Shown piece by piece: positions 1 to 5,582 of a stretch of DNA of 64,000 bases. This stretch comes from an uncultured Faecalibacterium sp. Its GTDB lineage: Bacteria > Bacillota > Clostridia > Oscillospirales > Ruminococcaceae. How positions within the stretch are numbered: the stretch's first letter is position 1; each line of letters begins with the position of its first letter. The notes under the pieces were generated by a model, which saw nothing but the letters and a program-made list of their open reading frames with translations, did not search any database and had not been told where the DNA came from. The translations under genes were made by a program, and so were the position numbers. Where the stretch lies: NCBI GenBank assembly GCA_934524985.1, contig CAKSYT010000002.1, positions 186,001 through 250,000 on the forward strand, written 5' to 3'.

Positions 1-38
1 GTAAGTTCTTCCATCAGAGCCTGCGTCAATTTGTTCAT
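1..38 (-). CDS. 5' end of an unidentified gene (cut by window edge)
   Basis: The reverse strand reads ATG AAC AAA TTG ACG CAG GCT CTG ATG GAA GAA CTT, preceded by a strong AGGAAGGAGG ribosome-binding site about 7 nt upstream. Only 12 codons (MNKLTQALMEEL) lie in the window, so the product cannot be named. A promoter and a terminator-like hairpin lie upstream on the same strand, suggesting a regulated leader. Confidence 0.55.
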   Translation of the reverse strand, partial: MNKLTQALMEEL

Positions 39-181
39 TTGCTTTTCCTCCTTCCTGCAGGGATAGGGGTCTGCGGGCGGGAGCCGGATGTGCGGCGCAT
101 CCCCGGCCGAGGATCTGCCGCACGCCCTTGCTCCGCGCCCCTTCACACCTTCTTATCGCGCGAAGAAAAGACTGTATACCG

Positions 182-227
182 TGAAAAAAGCAAGGAAGGC
201 GCTGCCTGAATGCTGTCTGCGCCCTCC
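182..227 (-). terminator. Intrinsic terminator or attenuator in the leader of the edge gene
   Basis: On the minus strand a 9-bp GC-rich stem (194-202 with 219-227, one G-T wobble) is followed by a T-rich run at 182-193. It lies downstream of the minus promoter at 263-291 and about 150 nt before the gene that starts at 38. It could attenuate that gene or end a short leader RNA. Confidence 0.5.
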
Positions 228-262
228 CCTTTCTTTGTCGGTTTCGTCTTTTTTCGTTGTGT

Positions 263-291
263 ATAATAGTACGATTGCACAAAATTGGCAA
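263..291 (-). promoter_or_regulatory. Sigma-A-type promoter, minus strand
   Basis: The minus strand carries TTGCCA (286-291), a 17-bp spacer and TATTAT (263-268). The only minus-strand targets are the leader hairpin at 182-227 and the gene starting at 38. The rest of 39-595 shows no supportable gene; the ORFs there are low-complexity and lack ribosome-binding sites. Confidence 0.5.
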
Positions 292-595
292 GGGTATTTG
301 TGCACATTCTACATTTTACCCGGTAGCATTGCACCGGCAAAACAAAACTGTTGTACATGGTGCACAATTGCAAGGCGCAAAAGCATACAATCTGTACAAT
401 TTTCTCGGGTTTATCCAGTGCTTTGCAGGCGTATTCTGGCGGTTTTGGAAAATATTTCCGCAAAAATAGCCGTACCGTATAGCTTTTATATATCAGGTAT
501 ATAAAAAACGTATAGGTATCTCGCCCGGTATGTTTTGGCGGCATCTTATGTATATTTCTTATACATATTTATTATAGAATCGCGCACAAACCGTC

Positions 596-1060
596 TTACG
601 CGGCCTGCTTTTCCCTGCGGCGGAACACCAGCCGGAAGATGGCACGGGCAAGCGGGCCACAGTACAGCATCTGCCAGCAGAGTGCCATGGGCATATTGCA
701 GCCCCAGGTGTGCACCCACATTCCAAAACTCGGCTCTTTGAACAGCAGCGTTGCGACCAGACTCATCACCGGGCACATGATGCACACGATCATCAGCGAG
801 ATGGCGTAGGTGATGAACTGCGGGCGGTCTGTGGGGCGCATAAACAGGAACGCCAGCTTTGTGGCCAGCTTTTCCACCACAAAAAATTCCAGCACAAAGG
901 CCACCGGCACCATGATCGGCATTTCGTGCAGAGCCATTACAAAGGTGGCGTTGGTCACGCCGCTTGTGTTCAGCGCCACATTGTAGACGATCATGCCATA
1001 GACCATAATAGCGGCCATGACAATAGTAAAGAAAATACGTTCCGGTAAAGTTTTAGGCAT
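596..1060 (-). CDS. DUF2798-like four-helix membrane protein
   Basis: The protein of 154 residues has four hydrophobic segments spaced over its length. Sequences such as NTSGVTNATFVMALHEMP and the second-half repeat around FGMWVHTWGCNMPMALCWQ resemble the DUF2798 family of small bacterial membrane proteins of unknown function. I start at the ATG at 1060 (MPKTLPERIFF), which has a GGAG upstream. The same frame stays open upstream through a GC-rich hairpin, but that stretch looks like untranslated leader. The C terminus is basic (RRREKQAA), consistent with a cytoplasmic end. The gene is monocistronic, with no other minus-strand gene within 1 kb on either side. The family call rests on topology and motif resemblance only. 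Confidence 0.7.
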   Translation of the reverse strand: MPKTLPERIFFTIVMAAIMVYGMIVYNVALNTSGVTNATFVMALHEMPIMVPVAFVLEFFVVEKLATKLAFLFMRPTDRPQFITYAISLMIVCIMCPVMSLVATLLFKEPSFGMWVHTWGCNMPMALCWQMLYCGPLARAIFRLVFRRREKQAA

Positions 1061-1103
1061 TTTGATTGATTCTCCGTTTCTTTTTTGTGTAAATTTTCGC
1101 CGC

Positions 1104-1144
1104 AAAAAAAGCCGCCCCGCGAAACTTTCATCTCGCGGGGCGGC
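1104..1144 (-). terminator. Strong GC hairpin with U-tract in the DUF2798 leader
   Basis: On the minus strand an 11-bp GCCGCCCCGCG stem (1134-1144 with 1111-1121) closes a 12-nt loop and is followed by seven T residues (1104-1110). This is a textbook intrinsic terminator, but it sits just upstream of the gene starting at 1060 with no gene behind it. It is therefore a candidate attenuator rather than an end-of-gene terminator. Confidence 0.55.
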
Positions 1145-1331
1145 GGCGACTACCATTCATTGGCGCTATTGTAGCACAAATAGAACCGGCGCATAATAGC
1201 TTGTGGGAACTTTCTCCCCTTTTATAGAAAATCCTTCACGAACGACCCGGAACTTCTGGGCAATTTTTCTGCACCGCCGCAGGTTTCAACATTGCACAAA
1301 AAGAAAATCTATTCTTTGTGCGGTCTGCCAA

Positions 1332-1360
1332 TAGACAAAACGTGCATCTTCCTGTATAAT
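1332..1360 (+). promoter_or_regulatory. Near-consensus sigma-A promoter for the mini-ORF RNA
   Basis: TAGACA (1332-1337), a 17-bp spacer and a perfect TATAAT (1355-1360). Transcription would start near 1367. Apart from the T-box promoter of metG this is the best promoter seen in the window, yet no conventional gene follows it. Confidence 0.75.
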
Positions 1361-1442
1361 TAAGCCAGAAACCAGAGAAGTACAGCAGAAGCTCAAAAGA
1401 GAGTTACTCCCGCTGACTTTAAGAAGAAAGGAGCGAAGACCG

Positions 1443-1493
1443 ATGGTTGATATGGAACCCGCACAGCAGGGACAGGCTGTCGGGGTTCGCTGA
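1443..1493 (+). CDS. Mini-ORF, 16 aa, first in the RNA unit
   Basis: ATG GTT GAT ... CGC TGA encodes MVDMEPAQQGQAVGVR, with AAAGGAG at 1427-1433 nine nt upstream. An imperfect hairpin (CCCG-CACAGC with GCTGT-CGGG) spans its coding part. Translation is inferred only from the ribosome-binding site. Confidence 0.35.
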   Translation: MVDMEPAQQGQAVGVR

Positions 1494-1649
1494 GAAGCAA
1501 AATAGAGGCTCACCACAAACGGGATGTTTCCCCCGTATAAAAACACAAAAACAGAGCCAGTCTTGAGCATCAATAATGCGATAACACGACAACCTGTCGA
1601 TTTAATTCTTCCCCAGAGCGTTCAGATAGATCCGCTGGAGATGATTCTT

Positions 1650-1688
1650 ATGAAAGTATCAATGATCCGGAGAACCTTATTTGAATAG
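1650..1688 (+). CDS. Mini-ORF, 12 aa (module 1)
   Basis: ATG AAA GTA ... GAA TAG encodes MKVSMIRRTLFE, with GGAG at 1637-1640 nine nt upstream. A second start follows shortly after (AAGGAG 1694-1699, ATG TAC TAA 1708-1716). The motif CTTGCAA occurs 80 nt downstream of this ATG. Confidence 0.35.
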   Translation: MKVSMIRRTLFE

Positions 1689-1761
1689 CTGAAAAGGAGT
1701 TCTACCAATGTACTAAGTAAGACGCTTCCCTTGCAAATCTAACTCGAAAGAATGTGGTAAT

Positions 1762-1806
1762 ATGAAATTCATCCTCATGAACCGTTTGCCGCAGTCCAAC
1801 AGTTGA
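1762..1806 (+). CDS. Mini-ORF, 14 aa (module 2)
   Basis: ATG AAA TTC ... AGT TGA encodes MKFILMNRLPQSNS. The upstream site is weak (GTGG). It is followed by AAGGG at 1810-1814 and ATG TAC AAT TGA at 1823-1834. CTTGCAA lies 83 nt after this ATG, matching the layout of modules 1 and 3. Confidence 0.3.
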   Translation: MKFILMNRLPQSNS

Positions 1807-1895
1807 GAAAAGGGTCAGTCCAATGTACAATTGATTTTCATCCCCTTGCAAAGCACCTAAAATTCTGAAGAAACGTTTCTAAGGAGAGTCACCCT

Positions 1896-1919
1896 ATGAA
1901 ACCCGTATTCCGAAAATGA
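1896..1919 (+). CDS. Mini-ORF, 7 aa (module 3)
   Basis: ATG AAA CCC GTA TTC CGA AAA TGA, with AAGGAG at 1881-1886 nine nt upstream. It is followed by AAGGAG 1927-1932 and a second mini-ORF, ATG ACT CCG AAG AAG TAA (1942-1959). CTTGCAA lies 83 nt downstream, in the terminator loop. Confidence 0.35.
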   Translation: MKPVFRK

Positions 1920-1963
1920 GGTCACCAAGGAGAAGAGGCTTATGACTCCGAAGAAGTAAGTAT

Positions 1964-2011
1964 CCAGCCGGACGAGGGCTTGCAACCGCCTCGTCCGGCT
2001 GGTTTTCTTTT
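1964..2011 (+). terminator. Intrinsic terminator of the mini-ORF RNA
   Basis: A perfect 14-bp stem (1964-1977 with 1989-2002) with an 11-nt loop is followed by TTTTCTTTT. It ends the unit that begins at about 1367. Confidence 0.9.
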
Positions 2012-2080
2012 GTGCTGTTTTTCCCTATCAACTCCCCCTCGATTTGTGCAAAATTTACGCAGAAAGGTTGAATGCCGTCC

Positions 2081-2108
2081 TTGTGTTTTTGCCCCCCTAT
2101 GTTATAAT
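2081..2108 (+). promoter_or_regulatory. Promoter of the small membrane-protein operon
   Basis: TTGTGT (2081-2086), 16-bp spacer, TATAAT (2103-2108), lying 27 nt before the first start codon. It shows that the genes at 2135-3017 need not depend on the upstream RNA unit. Confidence 0.5.
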
Positions 2109-2134
2109 ATGGTAAAAGATGGGAGGTGCATTTT

Positions 2135-2452
2135 ATGCAGCTGGCGTTTGGCTGGTACAACATTATTGAGTTATTGTTCTGTCTTGTGGCGCTGTGGATG
2201 GGCATCCGCGACCTGCAAGGCAAAGACCCGCTGATCCACACTTTTTTCAACAAATATGACAGCGACCCGGAATACCGCGCCATGTGGCAGAAGAAAAACG
2301 GCGTGTGGGAGATCTGCAATGCCATTATTTTTGCCTCTTTGCAGTTTCTGGGCAGCTTCCCTACCCTGAGCAACTGGGCGCGCATCATCGTCCTTGTCGT
2401 TGATGCCATTTACCTGATTTTGTACGAGATCTGGGAGCACAGCGCGGACTGA
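2135..2452 (+). CDS. Small membrane protein, unknown function
   Basis: The protein of 105 residues has an N-terminal hydrophobic segment (about 8-25), a charged middle (KDPLIHTFFNKYDSDPEYRA), and two further hydrophobic segments. The ATG at 2135 has GGGAGG 8 nt upstream, which decides it over the GTG nine bases earlier. It shares the pattern hydrophobic helix - GIRD - charged loop - two helices with the next gene, so the two may be distant paralogues. First gene of a probable three-gene operon. No family recognised. Confidence 0.75.
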   Translation: MQLAFGWYNIIELLFCLVALWMGIRDLQGKDPLIHTFFNKYDSDPEYRAMWQKKNGVWEICNAIIFASLQFLGSFPTLSNWARIIVLVVDAIYLILYEIWEHSAD

Positions 2453-2474
2453 GCCGCCGGGAGGCAAGAAACAT

Positions 2475-2786
2475 ATGAACCTGAACCTTTCCACCATAGA
2501 TTGGCTGAACGCTGCGCTGGGTGTGCTGTTTTTATACCGCGGCATCCGCGACTTTTACAATGGCACCGGCACCGGTTGGAGCAATGAGGACGAAAAGAAC
2601 CACTTCCACAAATTTTACGGCATTGTGTCGATCCTTTGCGGCGCGCTCTGGCTGGTCAACATTTTTCTACCTAGAGTAGAGCCGCTGCACTCTATTTTGA
2701 TGGTGGCGGCACTCGTGTTCAGTGTTGCTCTGCTGATCTCGCATCTGTGCTATACCCTGAGCAGGGACGACAAAAACAAAAAGTGA
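2475..2786 (+). CDS. Small membrane protein, unknown function
   Basis: 103 residues with three hydrophobic segments, and the GIRDFYNG motif after the first helix that echoes GIRDLQG in the upstream protein. GGGAGG precedes the ATG by 10 nt. It lies 22 nt after the previous stop and 9 nt before the next start, so it is very likely co-transcribed. The lysine-rich C terminus suggests a cytoplasmic tail. Confidence 0.75.
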   Translation: MNLNLSTIDWLNAALGVLFLYRGIRDFYNGTGTGWSNEDEKNHFHKFYGIVSILCGALWLVNIFLPRVEPLHSILMVAALVFSVALLISHLCYTLSRDDKNKK

Positions 2787-2795
2787 GGGGTTTCT

Positions 2796-3017
2796 ATGGA
2801 AGTTATCTGCGCAATTTTAGTCGCGCTTTTCGGCATTGGGTTCGGCATTTTTATGGCGCTGCAACCGGAAGATGCCATTGCCCTAGGCTCCCGCAGGCGG
2901 TACACGCAGGTGCCCGAGCCTACGGAAGAGTACATCCGGCTGACCCGGCTGGAGGGCATCGTAGTTTCGGTGCTCAGTGCTGTGCTTTTGGTGGTGCTGC
3001 TGTTCGCGCCCCAGTAA
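2796..3017 (+). CDS. Two-TM small protein resembling DUF6199
   Basis: The 73 residues comprise an N-terminal helix (about 3-22), a central polar motif PEPTEEYIRLTRLEGIVV, and a C-terminal helix. The arrangement PE..., arginine-rich turn, PTEEYIRLTR, LxGI, helix resembles DUF6199-type small membrane proteins. GAGGGG precedes the ATG. Last of the three-gene membrane cluster. Confidence 0.7.
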   Translation: MEVICAILVALFGIGFGIFMALQPEDAIALGSRRRYTQVPEPTEEYIRLTRLEGIVVSVLSAVLLVVLLFAPQ

Positions 3018-3091
3018 GACTTTGCAGCTTTCCTCTTGCGGATTTTTTCTCATCCTGTTACAATGAGAAAAAACGCAGGAGGTTTTTTGTT

Positions 3092-3394
3092 ATGGTCAAG
3101 CACGTTATTCTCTGGCAGCTGAAGGATGAGCTGTCCGCCGAGGAAAAGTCCGCCGTCAAGGCTGGCATCAAAGAGGGACTGGAAGGTCTTTCCGGCAAAA
3201 TTCCGGGGCTTGTGGACATCCACGTCAACATTGATGCTCTCCCCTCCTCTAACGCCGACCTGATGCTGGACACCACCTTTGAGAGTGCCGAGGCGCTCAA
3301 GGGCTACTCCACCCACCCGGCTCATGTGGCAGTGGCAAACAGCAAGGTGCGCTCCTACTACAAAAACCGCGTCTGTCTGGACTACGAGGTGTAA
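3092..3394 (+). CDS. Dabb (stress-responsive A/B barrel) domain protein
   Basis: The protein of 100 residues begins MVKHVILWQLKDELSAEE and contains a central GLVDIHVNIDALPSSNADLMLDTTFESAEAL, then YSTHPAHVAVANSKV. This is the hallmark of the ferredoxin-like Dabb domain: HVVLW start, helix, beta strands, then the YxxHPxHxxV segment. Full-length for a single-domain member. The start at 3092 has AGGAGG 8 nt upstream; a longer open frame upstream is rejected because it reads through the neighbouring gene. The biochemical role of stand-alone Dabb proteins in Firmicutes is not settled. A strong terminator follows. Confidence 0.9.
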   Translation: MVKHVILWQLKDELSAEEKSAVKAGIKEGLEGLSGKIPGLVDIHVNIDALPSSNADLMLDTTFESAEALKGYSTHPAHVAVANSKVRSYYKNRVCLDYEV

Positions 3395-3415
3395 CAGAAA
3401 CAGAACGCTTTACGC

Positions 3416-3453
3416 AAAAAGGGTCATTGCACAAACTGTGCAATGACCCTTTT
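3416..3453. terminator. Bidirectional intrinsic terminator
   Basis: A 13-bp perfect stem (3421-3433 with 3437-3449), 3-nt loop, A-run on the left and T-run on the right. It serves the Dabb gene on the plus strand and the small gene ending at 3474 on the minus strand. Confidence 0.9.
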
Positions 3454-3473
3454 ACTATCAGGCGATGCTGAAA

Positions 3474-3707
3474 TTACTGAACGAACTCCACAGTGTACTC
3501 AAAGCCGTACTCTTTCTGCAGCTTCTTGACCTCGGGCTCGCAGTCCTCGATGAAGGTGGGGGCGTAAACGGAAGCGCCGTTGTGAGCCTTCTTGTAGTCC
3601 TCCACGATCTGCTGCAGCTTTGCCCAGCCCTCGTTGGCCTTGTTCTGGTCGATGCTGTCGGGGAAGTTGATGATGAACTCGCGGTGTTTGGGAATGCGTG
3701 CCTTCAT
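3474..3707 (-). CDS. Conserved-looking 77-aa protein, unknown
   Basis: Starts at ATG 3707 (MKARIPKHREFIINFPDSIDQ). It is soluble and mixed in charge, with an aromatic C-terminal segment (KEYGFEYTVEFVQ) that ends at the terminator. A longer open frame in the same phase extends through tatD but is an overlap artefact. No family recognised. It lies 91 nt downstream of tatD and may belong to the same transcript. Confidence 0.65.
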   Translation of the reverse strand: MKARIPKHREFIINFPDSIDQNKANEGWAKLQQIVEDYKKAHNGASVYAPTFIEDCEPEVKKLQKEYGFEYTVEFVQ

Positions 3708-3798
3708 AATAGTGATCTCCTTATTCTTATCGGTTTCAATGAATTGACTTGATTTATTCAGAAGCGGAGCGCTTGCCCCGCGACCTGCGGAAAAATGG

Positions 3799-4614
3799 TT
3801 ACAGCCCGAACACCCGGCGGGCGTTTGCGGCGGTGGTGCGGAACACCTCTTCCGGTTCCAGCGCCTTGCGCTGGGCGATGTACTCGCCCACATAGCGGAT
3901 GAGGGAGCTGTCGCAGCGGGTGCCGCGCACCGGTTCCGGTGCCATGTAGGGGCAGTCGGTCTCCAGCACGATGGCGTCCAGCGGCAGGGCTTCGATGGCC
4001 TTGGCTGCGCGCTTGGCACCGTTGAAGGTGCAGGCACCGCCAAAGCCAATATACAGTCCCTGTGCCGCCAGCTGTACGGCATCCTCGGCGCTGCCGGAAT
4101 AGCAGTGCACGATGCCCTTGGGGCGGTACTTTTTGAGCAGTGCGTAAACATCTGCGTGCGCCTGCCGGTCGTGCACGATGATGGGCTTGTCCAGTTCCAG
4201 CGCCAGCCGGATCTCGGCTTCAAACAGCGCCAGCTGGGCATCCTTGGGCACAGGCCAGTGGTAGTCCAGCCCACACTCCCCTACCGCCACCACCTTGGGG
4301 TCGTCGTAGTAGGGCATCAGCGCCTGCATCTCGGCGGCCCAGTCGCCGCCGTACACCGACACCGTGGGCGCGGGGCCGTCCTCGCCGCAGTCAGCGGCAG
4401 GCAGCAGGCTTTCCGGATGGATGCCAATGGCTGCCACCACCCACGGATAGCGGTGCGCCAGCTCCAGCACCCGGGGCGCATCCCCGGAGTGGGTGGCCTG
4501 CTCGCACACGCCCACCACGCCCTTGCCGGGCAGGCTGTCCAGCAGCGCCAAGCGGTCGGCGTCAAAGGCGCGGGCACTGTAATGGGCGTGGGTGTCAAAA
4601 ATAGGTCCGGTCAT
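3799..4614 (-). CDS. tatD: TatD-family metal-dependent deoxyribonuclease
   Basis: 271 residues, the usual length. The metal-binding sequence FDTHAHYSARAFD is at residues 6-18. The family glutamate motif GECGLDYHWPVPK, the histidine in IIVHDRQAH, HCYSGSAEDA, and the final ETDCPYMAPEPVRG complete the TIM-barrel amidohydrolase signature. TatD enzymes are 3'-5' exonucleases or metal-dependent hydrolases in the cytoplasm. The start overlaps the stop of the upstream transporter by 4 nt, and the gene runs in the same direction as metG. TatD next to metG is a common arrangement in Firmicutes. Confidence 0.93.
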   Translation of the reverse strand: MTGPIFDTHAHYSARAFDADRLALLDSLPGKGVVGVCEQATHSGDAPRVLELAHRYPWVVAAIGIHPESLLPAADCGEDGPAPTVSVYGGDWAAEMQALMPYYDDPKVVAVGECGLDYHWPVPKDAQLALFEAEIRLALELDKPIIVHDRQAHADVYALLKKYRPKGIVHCYSGSAEDAVQLAAQGLYIGFGGACTFNGAKRAAKAIEALPLDAIVLETDCPYMAPEPVRGTRCDSSLIRYVGEYIAQRKALEPEEVFRTTAANARRVFGL

Positions 4615-5570
4615 ACCTTCTCCTTTTTGGCGGGGGCTTTATTTACCAGCCAGATGCCCACGCACACGAACACCAGCGCCGCCAGATACTGCCAGCGGAA
4701 CAGCGGCTCGCCGTTGAGCACGGCGCTCAGCAGCACATTGACCACCGGGTTGACAAAGCCAAAGATGGCGATGCGGCTGACCGGATTGTTTTTCATCAGC
4801 AGTGCCCACAGGATATAGCCTGCGCCGCAGATGAAGGCCAGATACAGCATGACCACCACAGCCAGCGCGCTTTGCACATGGAGACGGCCACCCATAACGG
4901 TACCCAGCACAAACAGTGCCAGCCCGCCCACAAACAGGTTCAGAAAGCAGACGGCAAAGCTGTCGGCCTTTTTGGTGACCGACTTGTTCCACGGGCCGGA
5001 CAGGGTGAAGATGACGGTCGCCGCCATCATGCAGAACACTCCCCAGCCGCTGCCGCTGCCGTGGTTGCCAATCGTACCGATAAGTACTCCGGCAAAACCC
5101 ACAGCGCAGCCCAGCGTTTTTGCCGGGGTCATGCGGTCTGCATTGCCATAGATAAAGTGGGCAAAGATGACGCCCAGAAAGCTCTGGGTGCTGTTCAGGA
5201 TGCCGCCAAATGCGCCGGTGAGCATGGCCACAGCGATATAGTAGAACGCATACTGTGCCGTGGTCTGCCACAGACCAAGCGCACAGCACTCGGCTGCCAC
5301 CCTGCCCCGGGGCAGGCGGGGTGCCTTTCCCTGCAGCAGGATGCTGCCCAGCAGCACCAGCACGCTGCCCAGCATGAACCGCACCCCTGCAAAGCAGAAG
5401 ATGGAGGCGGTGTTGCCGGAGTCGATGGAGAACAGTCGGTAGCCCAGCTTGATGAACGGAAAGGCTGAGCCCCACAGGACATTGCAGAAGATGGCCAGCA
5501 GCACGGCGCACACCGGCGTGCCGAAGATCTTATCCAGCTTTGCCGCACGGACGGCTGTATTATCAGACAT
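4611..5570 (-). CDS. EamA/DMT-family transporter
   Basis: 319 residues with about ten hydrophobic helices in two homologous halves, beginning WGSAFPFIKLGYRLF (typical EamA start) and ending in VFVCVGIWLVNKAPAKKEKV. The second half has the AIFGFVNPVVNVLLSAVLNGEPL motif common to EamA permeases. Likely a drug/metabolite or amino-acid exporter; the substrate is unknown. I start at ATG 5570 with AGGAG just upstream; a GTG 12 nt earlier is possible. The gene lies between metG (12-nt gap) and tatD (4-nt overlap), so the three form an operon. Confidence 0.88.
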   Translation of the reverse strand: MSDNTAVRAAKLDKIFGTPVCAVLLAIFCNVLWGSAFPFIKLGYRLFSIDSGNTASIFCFAGVRFMLGSVLVLLGSILLQGKAPRLPRGRVAAECCALGLWQTTAQYAFYYIAVAMLTGAFGGILNSTQSFLGVIFAHFIYGNADRMTPAKTLGCAVGFAGVLIGTIGNHGSGSGWGVFCMMAATVIFTLSGPWNKSVTKKADSFAVCFLNLFVGGLALFVLGTVMGGRLHVQSALAVVVMLYLAFICGAGYILWALLMKNNPVSRIAIFGFVNPVVNVLLSAVLNGEPLFRWQYLAALVFVCVGIWLVNKAPAKKEKV

Positions 5571-5582
5571 AGTGCTCCTCAC

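Larger units (their letters stand above)
1367..2011 (+). ncRNA. About 645-nt transcript with serial mini-ORFs, not recognised
   Basis: The unit runs from the promoter at 1332-1360 to the terminator at 1964-2011 and contains no long ORF. It does contain a series of translation-start signals. AAAGGAG or a close variant lies 8-9 nt before an ATG at 1443 (16 aa, MVDMEPAQQGQAVGVR), 1650 (12 aa, MKVSMIRRTLFE), 1708 (MY), 1823 (MYN), 1896 (MKPVFRK) and 1942 (MTPKK). A weaker site precedes 1762 (14 aa, MKFILMNRLPQSNS). Local hairpins are visible, for example ACGGG/CCCGT at 1519-1535. It is not tmRNA, RNase P, 6S or SRP RNA by any signature I can see. It may be a structured RNA that engages ribosomes, a leader-like regulator, a small-peptide operon, or a decayed gene. 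The promoter and terminator support transcription; function is unknown. Confidence 0.6.

Noticed and set aside
1286..1573. A 95-codon minus ORF inside the mini-ORF RNA region
   Set aside because: It runs antisense to the strong promoter and has no ribosome-binding site or protein-like composition.
3474..4274. 266-codon minus-strand frame reaching from the 77-aa gene into tatD
   Set aside because: The first two thirds are tatD in another frame; the real 77-aa gene starts at 3707.
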